The notes under the pieces were generated by a model, which was not told the DNA's origin, ran no database searches, and saw only the letters and a list, made by a program, of their open reading frames with translations. 9,444 bases of DNA, taken from Christensenella sp. UBA5399. GTDB lineage: Bacteria; Bacillota; Clostridia; Christensenellales; Christensenellaceae. A program made the translations under genes and the position numbers. Position 1 is the stretch's first letter. Every line of letters begins with the position of its first letter. The stretch lies in contig DHOD01000148.1 of the NCBI GenBank assembly GCA_002407725.1, positions 7,881 to 17,324 of the forward strand. Reading direction: 5' to 3'. Positions 1 through 6,361 of this stretch are shown piece by piece.

Positions 1-256
1 CGGCATTAACGGCGGGATATCCAACGGCATGCCTGTGGTATTTACTGTTGCGGTGAAACCGACGCCTTCTATAGGTCAGCAGCAGGACACCGTGAACCTG
101 CGTGCAAAAACAAACGCAAAGCTGGAGATACAAGGCCGGCACGACGCGTGCATTGTGCCACGGGCGGTAGAAGTGGTAAAATCATGCTGTGCGATGGCAC
201 TTGCCGATTTGTATATGAGAAACGAAATTTATAAGAAAGTTGGAAATTGCAAATGA
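1..256 (+). CDS. aroC: Chorismate synthase, C-terminal part
   Basis: This is the last 84 codons of a gene that begins before the window; the reading frame starts at base 2. Chorismate synthase converts 5-enolpyruvylshikimate 3-phosphate to chorismate, the branch point for aromatic amino acids, using reduced FMN. The visible protein opens with GGISNGMP, followed by AVKPTPSI and [15 protein letters not shown], which are conserved C-terminal blocks of the family. The tail after these blocks ([17 protein letters not shown]) is the usual variable end. The TGA stop overlaps the ATG of pheA (ATGA), so the two are probably translated in one operon with coupling. The family identity is secure; the N-terminal two thirds cannot be judged. 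Confidence 0.95.
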   Translation, partial: GINGGISNGMPVVFTVAVKPTPSIGQQQDTVNLRAKTNAKLEIQGRHDACIVPRAVEVVKSCCAMALADLYMRNEIYKKVGNCK

Positions 257-1377
257 CGGAATTGGAGCAACTGAGGCAGCAGATGGACGATGTGGATGCA
301 TCCATTGTCGAAGCGCTGGAAGCAAGGATGGAAATTGCGAAAAAAATTGCCGAATACAAGCTGGAAAAAGGCATGCGCGTGCTGGATAAAAGCAGGGAAG
401 CGGAAGTGCTGATCAGCCGTGAGGGCATGCTGAAAAACAAAGAATTTGCCGGCGCCGTCAATGCCTTGTTTGAGTTGCTGATGGAAATCAGCCGGGCATA
501 TCAAAAAACGGTGGTACAGCAATATAAGGCGTTTGATGAGGATCAGGCTGCCGTCAATGTCGCATACCAGGGTGAGAAGGGTGCGAACTCCGAGGCGGTG
601 CTGAAATTATACTTCGGCAGTTCGGCGCATGGAATCAGCTGCAATACGTTTGAGGACGTGTTTTCGATCGTCGCGTTTGGGAAAGCGAAGTATGGCGTTT
701 TGCCGGTGGAAAACTCCAACACCGGCAGTATTGTTCAAATTTACGACCTGTTGACGCAATATGATGTCAGCATTGTGGGTGAGCAACAGATGTTGATCGA
801 CCACAATTTGCTTGGATTGCCGGGGTCGAAGTTGGAGGAAATCACCGATGTGTATTCTCACGAGCAGGCGCTGCTGCAGTGCGCGGTGTTTTTGAAAGAG
901 CATGAGATGACCCAGCATCCGTATTTCAATACTGCGGTAAGCGCAAAATTTGTGGCGAAGACCAATGTAAAGTCAAACGGCGCAATCGCCAGCAGCTATG
1001 CGGCAAAGCTGTACGACCTGGAGGTGCTGGCCGAGGATATCAGCACGTATGCCGACAATACGACGCGGTTTATTATCATTGCGGCAAACAGGGAGGACAT
1101 AGAGGATGCGGACAAGGCAAGCGTCAACTTTGTACTGGAGCACAAAAGCGGGGCACTTTCCAAAGTGCTGGCCGCCTTTGCGCAGCGGCAGCTGAATATG
1201 GTGAAAATAGAATCGCGGCCATTGGAAAACAGAAATTTTGAATATGTCTTTTATGTGGATTTTGAAGGAAAAAACATACAGGAAAACGTATCCGATGTTT
1301 TGGAAGAGAACAAAAATTTGTTTGTAAACTATAAAATACTTGGCGCTTACAAGAAAAGGGAAACGATACAGCTGTGA
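253..1377 (+). CDS. pheA: Bifunctional chorismate mutase / prephenate dehydratase (P-protein)
   Basis: A 374-residue cytosolic enzyme that turns chorismate into prephenate and then phenylpyruvate, the committed phenylalanine branch. Residues 1-90 form an AroQ-type chorismate mutase with the expected charged active-site set (R8, R25, K36, R48, E49, Q84). Residues about 102-280 form the prephenate dehydratase domain, with [13 protein letters not shown] and the catalytic TRF motif at 271-273. Residues about 290-366 form an ACT domain with GALS (300-303) and ESRP (320-323), the phenylalanine-binding signature, so feedback inhibition by phenylalanine is expected. One small oddity is GANSE near 110-114, where most relatives have an aromatic residue in place of N. 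The ATG at 253 is preferred over a TTG six bases upstream because GGAA at 242-245 is well placed for it and it gives the ATGA overlap with aroC. The stop overlaps the aroK start. Confidence 0.96.
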   Translation: MTELEQLRQQMDDVDASIVEALEARMEIAKKIAEYKLEKGMRVLDKSREAEVLISREGMLKNKEFAGAVNALFELLMEISRAYQKTVVQQYKAFDEDQAAVNVAYQGEKGANSEAVLKLYFGSSAHGISCNTFEDVFSIVAFGKAKYGVLPVENSNTGSIVQIYDLLTQYDVSIVGEQQMLIDHNLLGLPGSKLEEITDVYSHEQALLQCAVFLKEHEMTQHPYFNTAVSAKFVAKTNVKSNGAIASSYAAKLYDLEVLAEDISTYADNTTRFIIIAANREDIEDADKASVNFVLEHKSGALSKVLAAFAQRQLNMVKIESRPLENRNFEYVFYVDFEGKNIQENVSDVLEENKNLFVNYKILGAYKKRETIQL

Positions 1378-1862
1378 ACATTTATTTGATCGGGATGATG
1401 GGGTGTGGAAAAACTGCGGTAGGAGAAAAGCTGGCGGAACGCTGCAAGCGTGATTTTATTGATATTGACCGTTATATTGAACAGAAGACAGGTATGAAAA
1501 TCAGCGATATATTCAACGGGCAGGGTGAACCATACTTCAGGCAGCTGGAGAGCGACGCGTTAAAGGAACTTTCTGCGATGGGGAACGCTGTTATCTCGTG
1601 TGGTGGCGGCATTGTGCTGAATGAGGGGAATATAGACATCATGAAAAAGAGCGGGCGGGTCATCTGGCTAAAAAGGGACGCCGCGGAAACAATGCGGACG
1701 GTGGATACATCCACGCGCCCGTTATTGCAAACAACCGAGAACTTTTTAGAAATTTTTGAACAGCGGAAAGAATTATATGAAAAAGCCAGCGACATCTCGG
1801 TCGATAACGCGGGCAGCATCACCGAGACCGCTGCCAAAATATGCTCACTTGTCTGCCATTAG
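1374..1862 (+). CDS. aroK: Shikimate kinase
   Basis: A 162-residue P-loop kinase that phosphorylates shikimate at the 3-hydroxyl with ATP, of normal length for the family. The Walker A motif GMMGCGKT is at residues 7-14. The shikimate-binding aspartates lie in DID (30-32), R56 sits in EPYFRQLE, the glycine triplet CGGG is at 76-79, and the lid arginine is in TRPLL (R115). EQRKELYEKAS (129-139) is the conserved adenine-side helix. It starts with GTG at 1374, overlapping the pheA stop by four bases (GTGA), with AAAGGGA about 12 bases upstream; a weak start fitting translational coupling. Its last 18 bases overlap the end of aroE on the other strand. No clear terminator was seen after it, so the transcript may run antisense into aroE. 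Whether it is named aroK or aroL is only nomenclature. Confidence 0.96.
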   Translation: MNIYLIGMMGCGKTAVGEKLAERCKRDFIDIDRYIEQKTGMKISDIFNGQGEPYFRQLESDALKELSAMGNAVISCGGGIVLNEGNIDIMKKSGRVIWLKRDAAETMRTVDTSTRPLLQTTENFLEIFEQRKELYEKASDISVDNAGSITETAAKICSLVCH

Positions 1863-2663
1863 TTTTTGGTGGACCACTTCGTAATCCTGGATTGTAGGCA
1901 TGATGCCAAAAAACTTTTCAAAAGCATAGAACGCCTGCCAGATCAACATGGGAAGGCCGTTTAGCGCGGCGTTGCCGTTTTTCTGTGCGGCGGCCAGCAA
2001 TGCTGTAGTGGGCGGATCGTATATCAAGTCGCATACAATTGCCGAAGGACGAAGCATCTGTATAAAGGAAAGATCCTGAAAGTCATTGCCTGTGCCCGCC
2101 ATGCCAAGGGGCGTTGTGTTGATGAGGATATCGCAATCCTCCATGTACAGGGAAATGCGGTCCAGCGCATCGACAACTGCACGATCATGCTGCGCGAACG
2201 CCTTAGCCTTATCCGGCGTCCTGTTCAGTACGGTGATGCGGGCAGCGCCCTTGTCCATGGCGTCTTGGGCCAAAAGTTGCGTCACGGCGCCATAGCCGAT
2301 AAAGACAACGTTTTGATTTGTATATGCATACCCTTTGGATTGCAGGCCGGCATAAAACCCCTGTGCATCCGTTGAATACCCTGCAAGTTGTGCGCCCGGC
2401 GTTTTGACAACGGTATTGACGCTGCCGGGGGCGTAGAGCAGATCGAGATATTGGATGATCTCTTTTTTCAGGGGCATTGTAACGTTAAAGCCGCCAACGG
2501 GGCCATTTTGCGCGAAATCGATAAAAGAAGGCAGGTCGTTTCGTGTTACTTTTCTTGCAGAATAAACGCAATCAAGGCCATAGATGCCGTAAAGCGTGTT
2601 GTGTATGACAGGCGACAGGCTGTGGCCGACAGGGTCACCGATCACATAATAATTCGTTTTCAT
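1845..2663 (-). CDS. aroE: Shikimate dehydrogenase
   Basis: A 272-residue enzyme that reduces 3-dehydroshikimate to shikimate, normally with NADPH. The substrate site is intact: SLSPVIHN (15-22), NVTMPLKK with the catalytic lysine K66, VNT with N83, and TD with the catalytic aspartate D99. C-terminal signatures are INTTPLGM (181-188), DLIYDPPTT (212-220) and LIWQAFYAF with Q243. LNRT (146-149) is the usual NADP phosphate-binding patch. The glycine-rich loop is unusual: residues 123-129 read GYGAVTQ where the family normally has GAGGA(A/S), and STDA replaces the common NTDG. The protein could be a divergent AroE or a quinate/shikimate dehydrogenase-like (YdiB-type) enzyme, but the complete aro context favours AroE. 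GGAG lies 5 bases before the ATG. It is inverted relative to the neighbouring aro genes: convergent with aroK and divergent from aroQ. Confidence 0.93.
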   Translation of the reverse strand: MKTNYYVIGDPVGHSLSPVIHNTLYGIYGLDCVYSARKVTRNDLPSFIDFAQNGPVGGFNVTMPLKKEIIQYLDLLYAPGSVNTVVKTPGAQLAGYSTDAQGFYAGLQSKGYAYTNQNVVFIGYGAVTQLLAQDAMDKGAARITVLNRTPDKAKAFAQHDRAVVDALDRISLYMEDCDILINTTPLGMAGTGNDFQDLSFIQMLRPSAIVCDLIYDPPTTALLAAAQKNGNAALNGLPMLIWQAFYAFEKFFGIMPTIQDYEVVHQKLMADK

Positions 2664-2710
2664 TGTGTCTCCATAAATTGTTGTTTGCTATACAAATTTT
2701 ATTTCAAATA

Positions 2711-2719
2711 TGCTAAAAT
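2711..2719 (+). promoter_or_regulatory. Probable aroQ promoter, extended -10
   Basis: TGCTAAAAT is an extended -10 (TGn plus TAAAAT, 5 of 6 matches to TATAAT). It sits about 30 bases before the aroQ ATG, leaving room for the ribosome binding site. No good TTGACA-like -35 is present at 16-18 bases, which extended -10 promoters tolerate. Confidence 0.5.
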
Positions 2720-2726
2720 TATACCA
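2718..2726 (-). promoter_or_regulatory. Probable aroE promoter, extended -10
   Basis: Read on the minus strand this is TGGTATAAT, a perfect extended -10. It lies 55 bases before the aroE start and overlaps the plus-strand aroQ -10 by two bases (2718-2719). No convincing -35 was found. The two promoters face away from one another and cannot easily hold polymerase at the same time. Confidence 0.6.
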
Positions 2727-2747
2727 TATTTACAAAGGGGAAGAACA

Positions 2748-3197
2748 ATGAAAAGTATTTTGGTGATAAACGGCCCCAACCTGAATTTTTTGGGGCAAAG
2801 AGAAAAAACTGTATATGGAAGCGAGACGCTGGACGAAGTCAACGACAGGATTATCAGTGAAACGGACGAGTTGGAGATTGAACTTGACTTCTTTCAGTCC
2901 AACCATGAGGGCGATATCATTGATGAAATCCAGTTTGCCCATTACAATGAGGTGGACGGCATTGTGCTGAACGCCGGTGCGTTTACGCATTACAGTTACG
3001 CAATCAGGGACGCGATCGCCTCTGTGGACGTGCCGGTTGTCGAGGTGCATTTGTCAGACGTCAACAACCGGGAGGATTTTCGTAAAATTTCCGTCATACG
3101 TGAGGTGTGCGCAGCCAACTTTTTTGGAGAAGGATATGTAAGCTATGTAAAAGCAGTGCGCTTTCTTGATAAACAAAATGGAGGAGAACAGAAATGA
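2748..3197 (+). CDS. aroQ: 3-dehydroquinate dehydratase, type II
   Basis: A 149-residue enzyme that dehydrates 3-dehydroquinate to 3-dehydroshikimate, the substrate of the AroE encoded next door; the family forms dodecamers. The signature NGPNLNFLGQRE is at 8-19, with R18 and the catalytic tyrosine Y23 in the flexible lid. FQSNHEGDIID is at 49-58. N75, H81 (THYS), H101 (VEVHLS), R108 and R112 match the positions known as active-site residues in the Mycobacterium tuberculosis enzyme. The frame is open upstream to 2388, but that extension is antisense to aroE. The ATG at 2748, with AAGGGG seven bases upstream, gives the standard N-terminus. The TGA stop overlaps the ATG of the next gene. Confidence 0.97.
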   Translation: MKSILVINGPNLNFLGQREKTVYGSETLDEVNDRIISETDELEIELDFFQSNHEGDIIDEIQFAHYNEVDGIVLNAGAFTHYSYAIRDAIASVDVPVVEVHLSDVNNREDFRKISVIREVCAANFFGEGYVSYVKAVRFLDKQNGGEQK

Positions 3198-4039
3198 AAA
3201 CAGCTGAAAACATGCACTCCAAGACCGTGTTGAATAACGGTGTGGAAATGGAATGCTTTGGCCTTGGCCTTTACCGTGCCGAGCCGGGCGATGATGCCTA
3301 TAACGCCGCCCGCTATGCGCTTGATTATGGATACAGGCTGATCGACACGGCGGAGTTTTATAAAAATGAAGACGATGTGGGGCGCGCGGTTGCAGACAGC
3401 GGTGTGCCAAGGGAAGATGTTTTTATTACATCAAAAATATGGCCGACTGATTTTAACGATCCTGCCGCCGCTTTTGAGAATTGTTTGCGGTATATCCAGT
3501 CGGACTATATCGACATGTATCTGCTGCACTGGCCGGGGGTGGACGTCGGTGCCCGGTACAAGACGTGGGAATATATCCTTGGACAGATGGAAAAAGGAAA
3601 GATCAGGGCGTGTGGCGTATCCAACTTTTGCGAAGGCCATTTGGATGACCTGACCAACCAGTTTGGCGTTGTGCCCGCAAACAACCAAATCGAGCTCCAC
3701 CCGTGGTATCAGCGCAGGGATCTGCGTGCGTACTGCGCACAAAAGGGGATTTCGGTTACGGCATGGGGGCCGATTTTCCACGGGCACCTGAGCGAGGAAC
3801 CGCTGGTGGCTGAATTGGGCGAAAAAATTGGCAGAAGCGCAGCGCAGGTCACCCTTCGCTGGCATTTGCAGCACGGGATCAATATTATTCCGAAATCCTC
3901 TAAAAAAGAGCGAATTGAAAGCAATGCGCAGATATTTGATTTTGCGCTTTCCGACGAGGATATGGCGGCAATCGATGCGCTTGATGGCAAGGGCTCGGTC
4001 AACAGCCTTGACCCGTATACATTTGATGGAAACATTTAA
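3194..4039 (+). CDS. Aldo/keto reductase, substrate unknown
   Basis: A 281-residue NADPH-type aldo/keto reductase of the 2,5-diketogluconate reductase / methylglyoxal reductase group (AKR5-like by length and motifs). The catalytic tetrad is intact: D51 and Y56 in IDTAEFYKNE, K81 in ITSKIW, and H112 in LLHWPG. GVSNF, NQIELHPWYQ and the cofactor block IPKSSKKERIESN are all present. The start is well set: GGAGGAG seven bases upstream, with the ATG overlapping the aroQ stop by four bases. It is therefore coupled to aroQ, although no step of the standard shikimate pathway needs this family. It may detoxify reactive carbonyls or act on a sugar or ring ketone; motifs do not reveal the substrate. Its transcript probably ends at the hairpin inside tmcAL. 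Confidence 0.9.
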   Translation: MKTAENMHSKTVLNNGVEMECFGLGLYRAEPGDDAYNAARYALDYGYRLIDTAEFYKNEDDVGRAVADSGVPREDVFITSKIWPTDFNDPAAAFENCLRYIQSDYIDMYLLHWPGVDVGARYKTWEYILGQMEKGKIRACGVSNFCEGHLDDLTNQFGVVPANNQIELHPWYQRRDLRAYCAQKGISVTAWGPIFHGHLSEEPLVAELGEKIGRSAAQVTLRWHLQHGINIIPKSSKKERIESNAQIFDFALSDEDMAAIDALDGKGSVNSLDPYTFDGNI

Positions 4040-4060
4040 TGTAAATGAATTGCATCCTTT

Positions 4061-5239
4061 TTAAATAACAATAAGTTTTTGCGTAAAATCCTGTCCGCCG
4101 GGCAGGATTTTTGTATTGAGCAAGGCATACACGTCGGAAGATTCGATATCGTAACGCAGCATTGCGTTTTCAAAAAAGTCCGTCTTTTTAGTTAAAACGG
4201 GAATCGTTGATTTCTGGGTGATGCAGGATATCAATGGTTCACTTTCCTTGCGGAACCCCAGTAAACGGGCGTACAGCCCGTATGTACCGTCGTTGGCGCG
4301 CCGGAGCGTTTCCTTTTTTACATCAAGCAGGCAATACAGCAAGATTCTTTTGAGGCGGGTATAAGTATACCGTTTACTCTTGATCTGCATGGCAAGGCTA
4401 TCAACATCCAAAGGCAGATTGGCCGCTTTTTTGATACGGTGCTCCAGTCCTTCCGTTACTTCCGCAATCTTGCTGATTGCATCCGTATCCATTTGCCGTA
4501 AGCGGCAAAGCACAAGGCGTGTGTAGGCGTCCATATCTGTAAGCGGCGCAAAATCCATGTCGGGCATGTACTTTGCCAATTGCGCACTGTATCCATTTTG
4601 TGTGATCTCACTGCGCAATGCCGTCGCGCTGGCAAAACCATCCGGTAACAGCGGATCGTTATATCCGCCGCCTTTCCGCCCGACGCACATAGGCATGATG
4701 GTGCTGCCCGTCTTTTTCAACGCTTTCAGGTATTCGACCGCAAGGATATTGTTGGGGGAATCGATCAATTTGTGCATCTGCCCCGGCGCAACAGATTGGA
4801 TCGCGTTGGCCCGTGCCGATGGATAGGAAAGCCCCTTATCCATTTCGCTTTTGATCAGGCTGTCCAGTTGTGCTTGCTTTTGAGTGAGCAGATCGGCACA
4901 CGCGGACAGGGCGTCAATATCGGCGGTTTCGGCGCCAAAGGAAAGATGCGTCACACAACGGAGGGCATCTGCGATACGCACTGCCCCTGTGGCAAAACCT
5001 TCGGCGCTTTGCGTGGCAAAGAGGAAGGGCAATTCAAACACCGCATCTGCTCCATTGCACAATGCCGTGCGCGTCCGGCTCCATTTATCCGCGATGGCCG
5101 GCTCGCCCCGCTGGACAAATTGGCCGCTCATAATACAAACAATAGAACTGTCCGGTTCTGCTTCGCGGGTTTTCCTGATATGATAAGCATGTCCGTTATG
5201 AAATGGGTTATATTCCGATATTATTGCCGTAATTTTCAT
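4061..5239 (-). CDS. tmcAL: tRNA(Met) cytidine acetate ligase
   Basis: A 392-residue protein of the YlbM/TmcAL family, which makes N4-acetylcytidine at the wobble base C34 of elongator tRNA-Met. It activates acetate with ATP to acetyl-adenylate. The N-terminal nucleotidylyltransferase fold has EYNPFHNGH (9-17) with the HxGH signature. Further family blocks are SGQFVQRGEPAI (38-49), FGAET (101-105), SPNNILAVEYLKAL (161-174) and a basic RNA-binding stretch KSKRYTYTRLKRIL (287-300). The frame can be extended to a TTG at 5263, but the ATG at 5239 has AAAGG six bases upstream and puts the conserved MKITAIISEYNPFHNGH at the N-terminus. Residues 377-385 (KILPGGQDF) are encoded by an inverted repeat acting as a terminator for the opposite strand. 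It diverges from pta-ackA, whose product acetate is its substrate. Confidence 0.93.
   Translation of the reverse strand: MKITAIISEYNPFHNGHAYHIRKTREAEPDSSIVCIMSGQFVQRGEPAIADKWSRTRTALCNGADAVFELPFLFATQSAEGFATGAVRIADALRCVTHLSFGAETADIDALSACADLLTQKQAQLDSLIKSEMDKGLSYPSARANAIQSVAPGQMHKLIDSPNNILAVEYLKALKKTGSTIMPMCVGRKGGGYNDPLLPDGFASATALRSEITQNGYSAQLAKYMPDMDFAPLTDMDAYTRLVLCRLRQMDTDAISKIAEVTEGLEHRIKKAANLPLDVDSLAMQIKSKRYTYTRLKRILLYCLLDVKKETLRRANDGTYGLYARLLGFRKESEPLISCITQKSTIPVLTKKTDFFENAMLRYDIESSDVYALLNTKILPGGQDFTQKLIVI
4085..4112 (+). terminator. Rho-independent terminator for aroQ-AKR, inside tmcAL
   Basis: Bases 4085-4096 pair with 4100-4111 as a 12-bp stem (one G-T pair) closed by a three-base loop, and the plus strand ends in TTTTT (4108-4112). 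It lies 46 bases after the AKR stop. The same bases code for residues 377-385 of tmcAL on the minus strand. In the minus direction the hairpin precedes the tmcAL stop codon and has only TTTT followed by ACGC, so it should be a weaker terminator that way. Confidence 0.8.
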
Positions 5240-5247
5240 TTTTTGCC

Positions 5248-5276
5248 TTTTCAAACCAACCAAACTTGTATATAAT
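5248..5276 (+). promoter_or_regulatory. Candidate pta promoter (distal)
   Basis: TTTTCA (5248-5253, 4 of 6 to TTGACA), a 17-base spacer, and TATAAT (5271-5276). It would give a leader of roughly 70 bases before pta. A second perfect TATAAT at 5317-5322 is closer to the gene but has no recognisable -35 at the right distance; either or both could serve. Confidence 0.4.
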
Positions 5277-5296
5277 AGATGCGTGCGTCACAAAAT

Positions 5297-5326
5297 AGTA
5301 TAACAGATTTTTTCATTATAATACAA
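5297..5326 (-). promoter_or_regulatory. Candidate tmcAL promoter
   Basis: On the minus strand TTGTAT (5321-5326), an 18-base spacer and TATACT (5297-5302, 5 of 6 to TATAAT). The start of transcription would fall about 50 bases before the tmcAL ATG. The -35 matches at only three positions, so this is tentative. Confidence 0.35.
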
Positions 5327-5351
5327 AATTCATTTAGGGGGAAAAGCATAC

Positions 5352-6347
5352 ATGTCACTAATGGACACTATCAAGAAAAAAGCCGCGGCAGACAAAAAAA
5401 GGATTTTGCTGCCCGAAGGCAGCGAGCCCCGCACAATCAAAGCCGCCGCGCTTATTGTGCAGCAGGGGGTCGCACAGCCTGTGCTGATTGGCAAACAGGC
5501 GGAGATCGACGCCGCCAACACGGAAAACGTGAACCTGTCCGGGGTGGAACTCATCGACCCGGCAAGTGCGGAAAAGCTGGACCAATATGTCGAAATGTTT
5601 TACGAGTTGCGCAAGGCAAAGGGGATCACCATGGAGGACGCCAGAAAAACGGTACTGGATCCTCTTTATTTTGCCGTCATGATGATCAAAAACAATGATG
5701 GGGACGGTATGGTGGCAGGCGCGATCAATTCGACGGGCAATACACTGCGGCCTGCGTTGCAGGTGATCAAAACAAAGCCGGGCGTTTCCATTGTTTCCAG
5801 CAGTTTTCTGATGGAACTTCCCAATCAAAAATATGGCGATAACGGCGTAATGGTGTTTGCCGATTGCGCAATCAATATAGACCCGACGGCAGATGAGCTT
5901 GCGGCAATTGCAATCGCTTCAGCCGATACGGCAAGGGAGCTTGCGGGGATAGAGCCGCGCGTTGCAATGCTGTCATTCTCGACAATGGGCAGCGCCAAGC
6001 ACGTTTGTGTGGATAAGGTGGCCCAGGCGACCGCCAAAGTAAAGGAGCTTGCCCCCGGCCTGAATGTGGATGGCGAGCTGCAGGCGGATGCCGCCCTTGT
6101 GGAATCGGTTGGCCAGTTGAAGTCGCCAGGCAGCCCTGTTGCGGGAAAAGCCAACGTGCTTATTTTCCCTGACCTGAGTGCGGGAAACATCGGCTACAAG
6201 CTGGTGCAGCGGCTGGCGAACGCCGAGGCGGTCGGGCCAATCTGCCAGGGGCTTGCGCGCCCGGTCAACGATCTTTCGCGCGGGTGCAGTGTGGATGATA
6301 TTGTCAGTGTGGTTGCAATTACGGCTGTGCAGGCACAGTCATTTTAG
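5352..6347 (+). CDS. pta: Phosphate acetyltransferase
   Basis: A 331-residue short-form Pta that interconverts acetyl-CoA plus phosphate with acetyl phosphate plus CoA, the first step of acetate production with ATP gain. The whole length is the single catalytic domain, without the N-terminal regulatory domains of the enterobacterial long form. Characteristic blocks are LLPEGSEPR (19-27), DGMVAGA (118-124), [12 protein letters not shown] (206-217), [10 protein letters not shown] (240-249), [12 protein letters not shown] (272-283) and [18 protein letters not shown] (301-318). R87, R133, S309, R310 and D316 fall where the Methanosarcina enzyme has active-site residues. Position 159 is Q rather than the cysteine of that enzyme. 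AGGGGG lies about 10 bases before the ATG. ackA follows after 14 bases. Confidence 0.97.
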   Translation: MSLMDTIKKKAAADKKRILLPEGSEPRTIKAAALIVQQGVAQPVLIGKQAEIDAANTENVNLSGVELIDPASAEKLDQYVEMFYELRKAKGITMEDARKTVLDPLYFAVMMIKNNDGDGMVAGAINSTGNTLRPALQVIKTKPGVSIVSSSFLMELPNQKYGDNGVMVFADCAINIDPTADELAAIAIASADTARELAGIEPRVAMLSFSTMGSAKHVCVDKVAQATAKVKELAPGLNVDGELQADAALVESVGQLKSPGSPVAGKANVLIFPDLSAGNIGYKLVQRLANAEAVGPICQGLARPVNDLSRGCSVDDIVSVVAITAVQAQSF

Positions 6348-6361
6348 GAGGAATAAATAAG

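Larger units (their letters stand above)
2706..2731. repeat. Inverted repeat spanning the two divergent -10 boxes
   Basis: AAATATG (2706-2712) and CATATTT (2725-2731) are perfect 7-base inverted arms with a 12-base centre. The TG of each arm is also the TG of an extended -10 element, one for aroQ and one for aroE. The repeat could be a protein operator or simply the by-product of two mirror-image promoters in AT-rich DNA. Confidence 0.5.

Noticed and set aside
29..256. Independent 75-residue protein starting at ATG 29
   Set aside because: The frame is open to the window edge and upstream codons encode the conserved chorismate synthase block GGISN, so this is the end of aroC and not a separate gene.
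1897..1914. GGCATGATGCC followed by AAAAAA as a terminator at the aroK/aroE junction
   Set aside because: The stem is only five pairs with a one-base loop, and the plus strand is followed by A rather than T; it lies in aroE coding sequence.
2388..2747. Open frame extending aroQ upstream by 120 codons
   Set aside because: It is antisense to aroE and crosses the promoter gap; type II dehydroquinases are about 145-150 residues and the ATG at 2748 has a good ribosome binding site.
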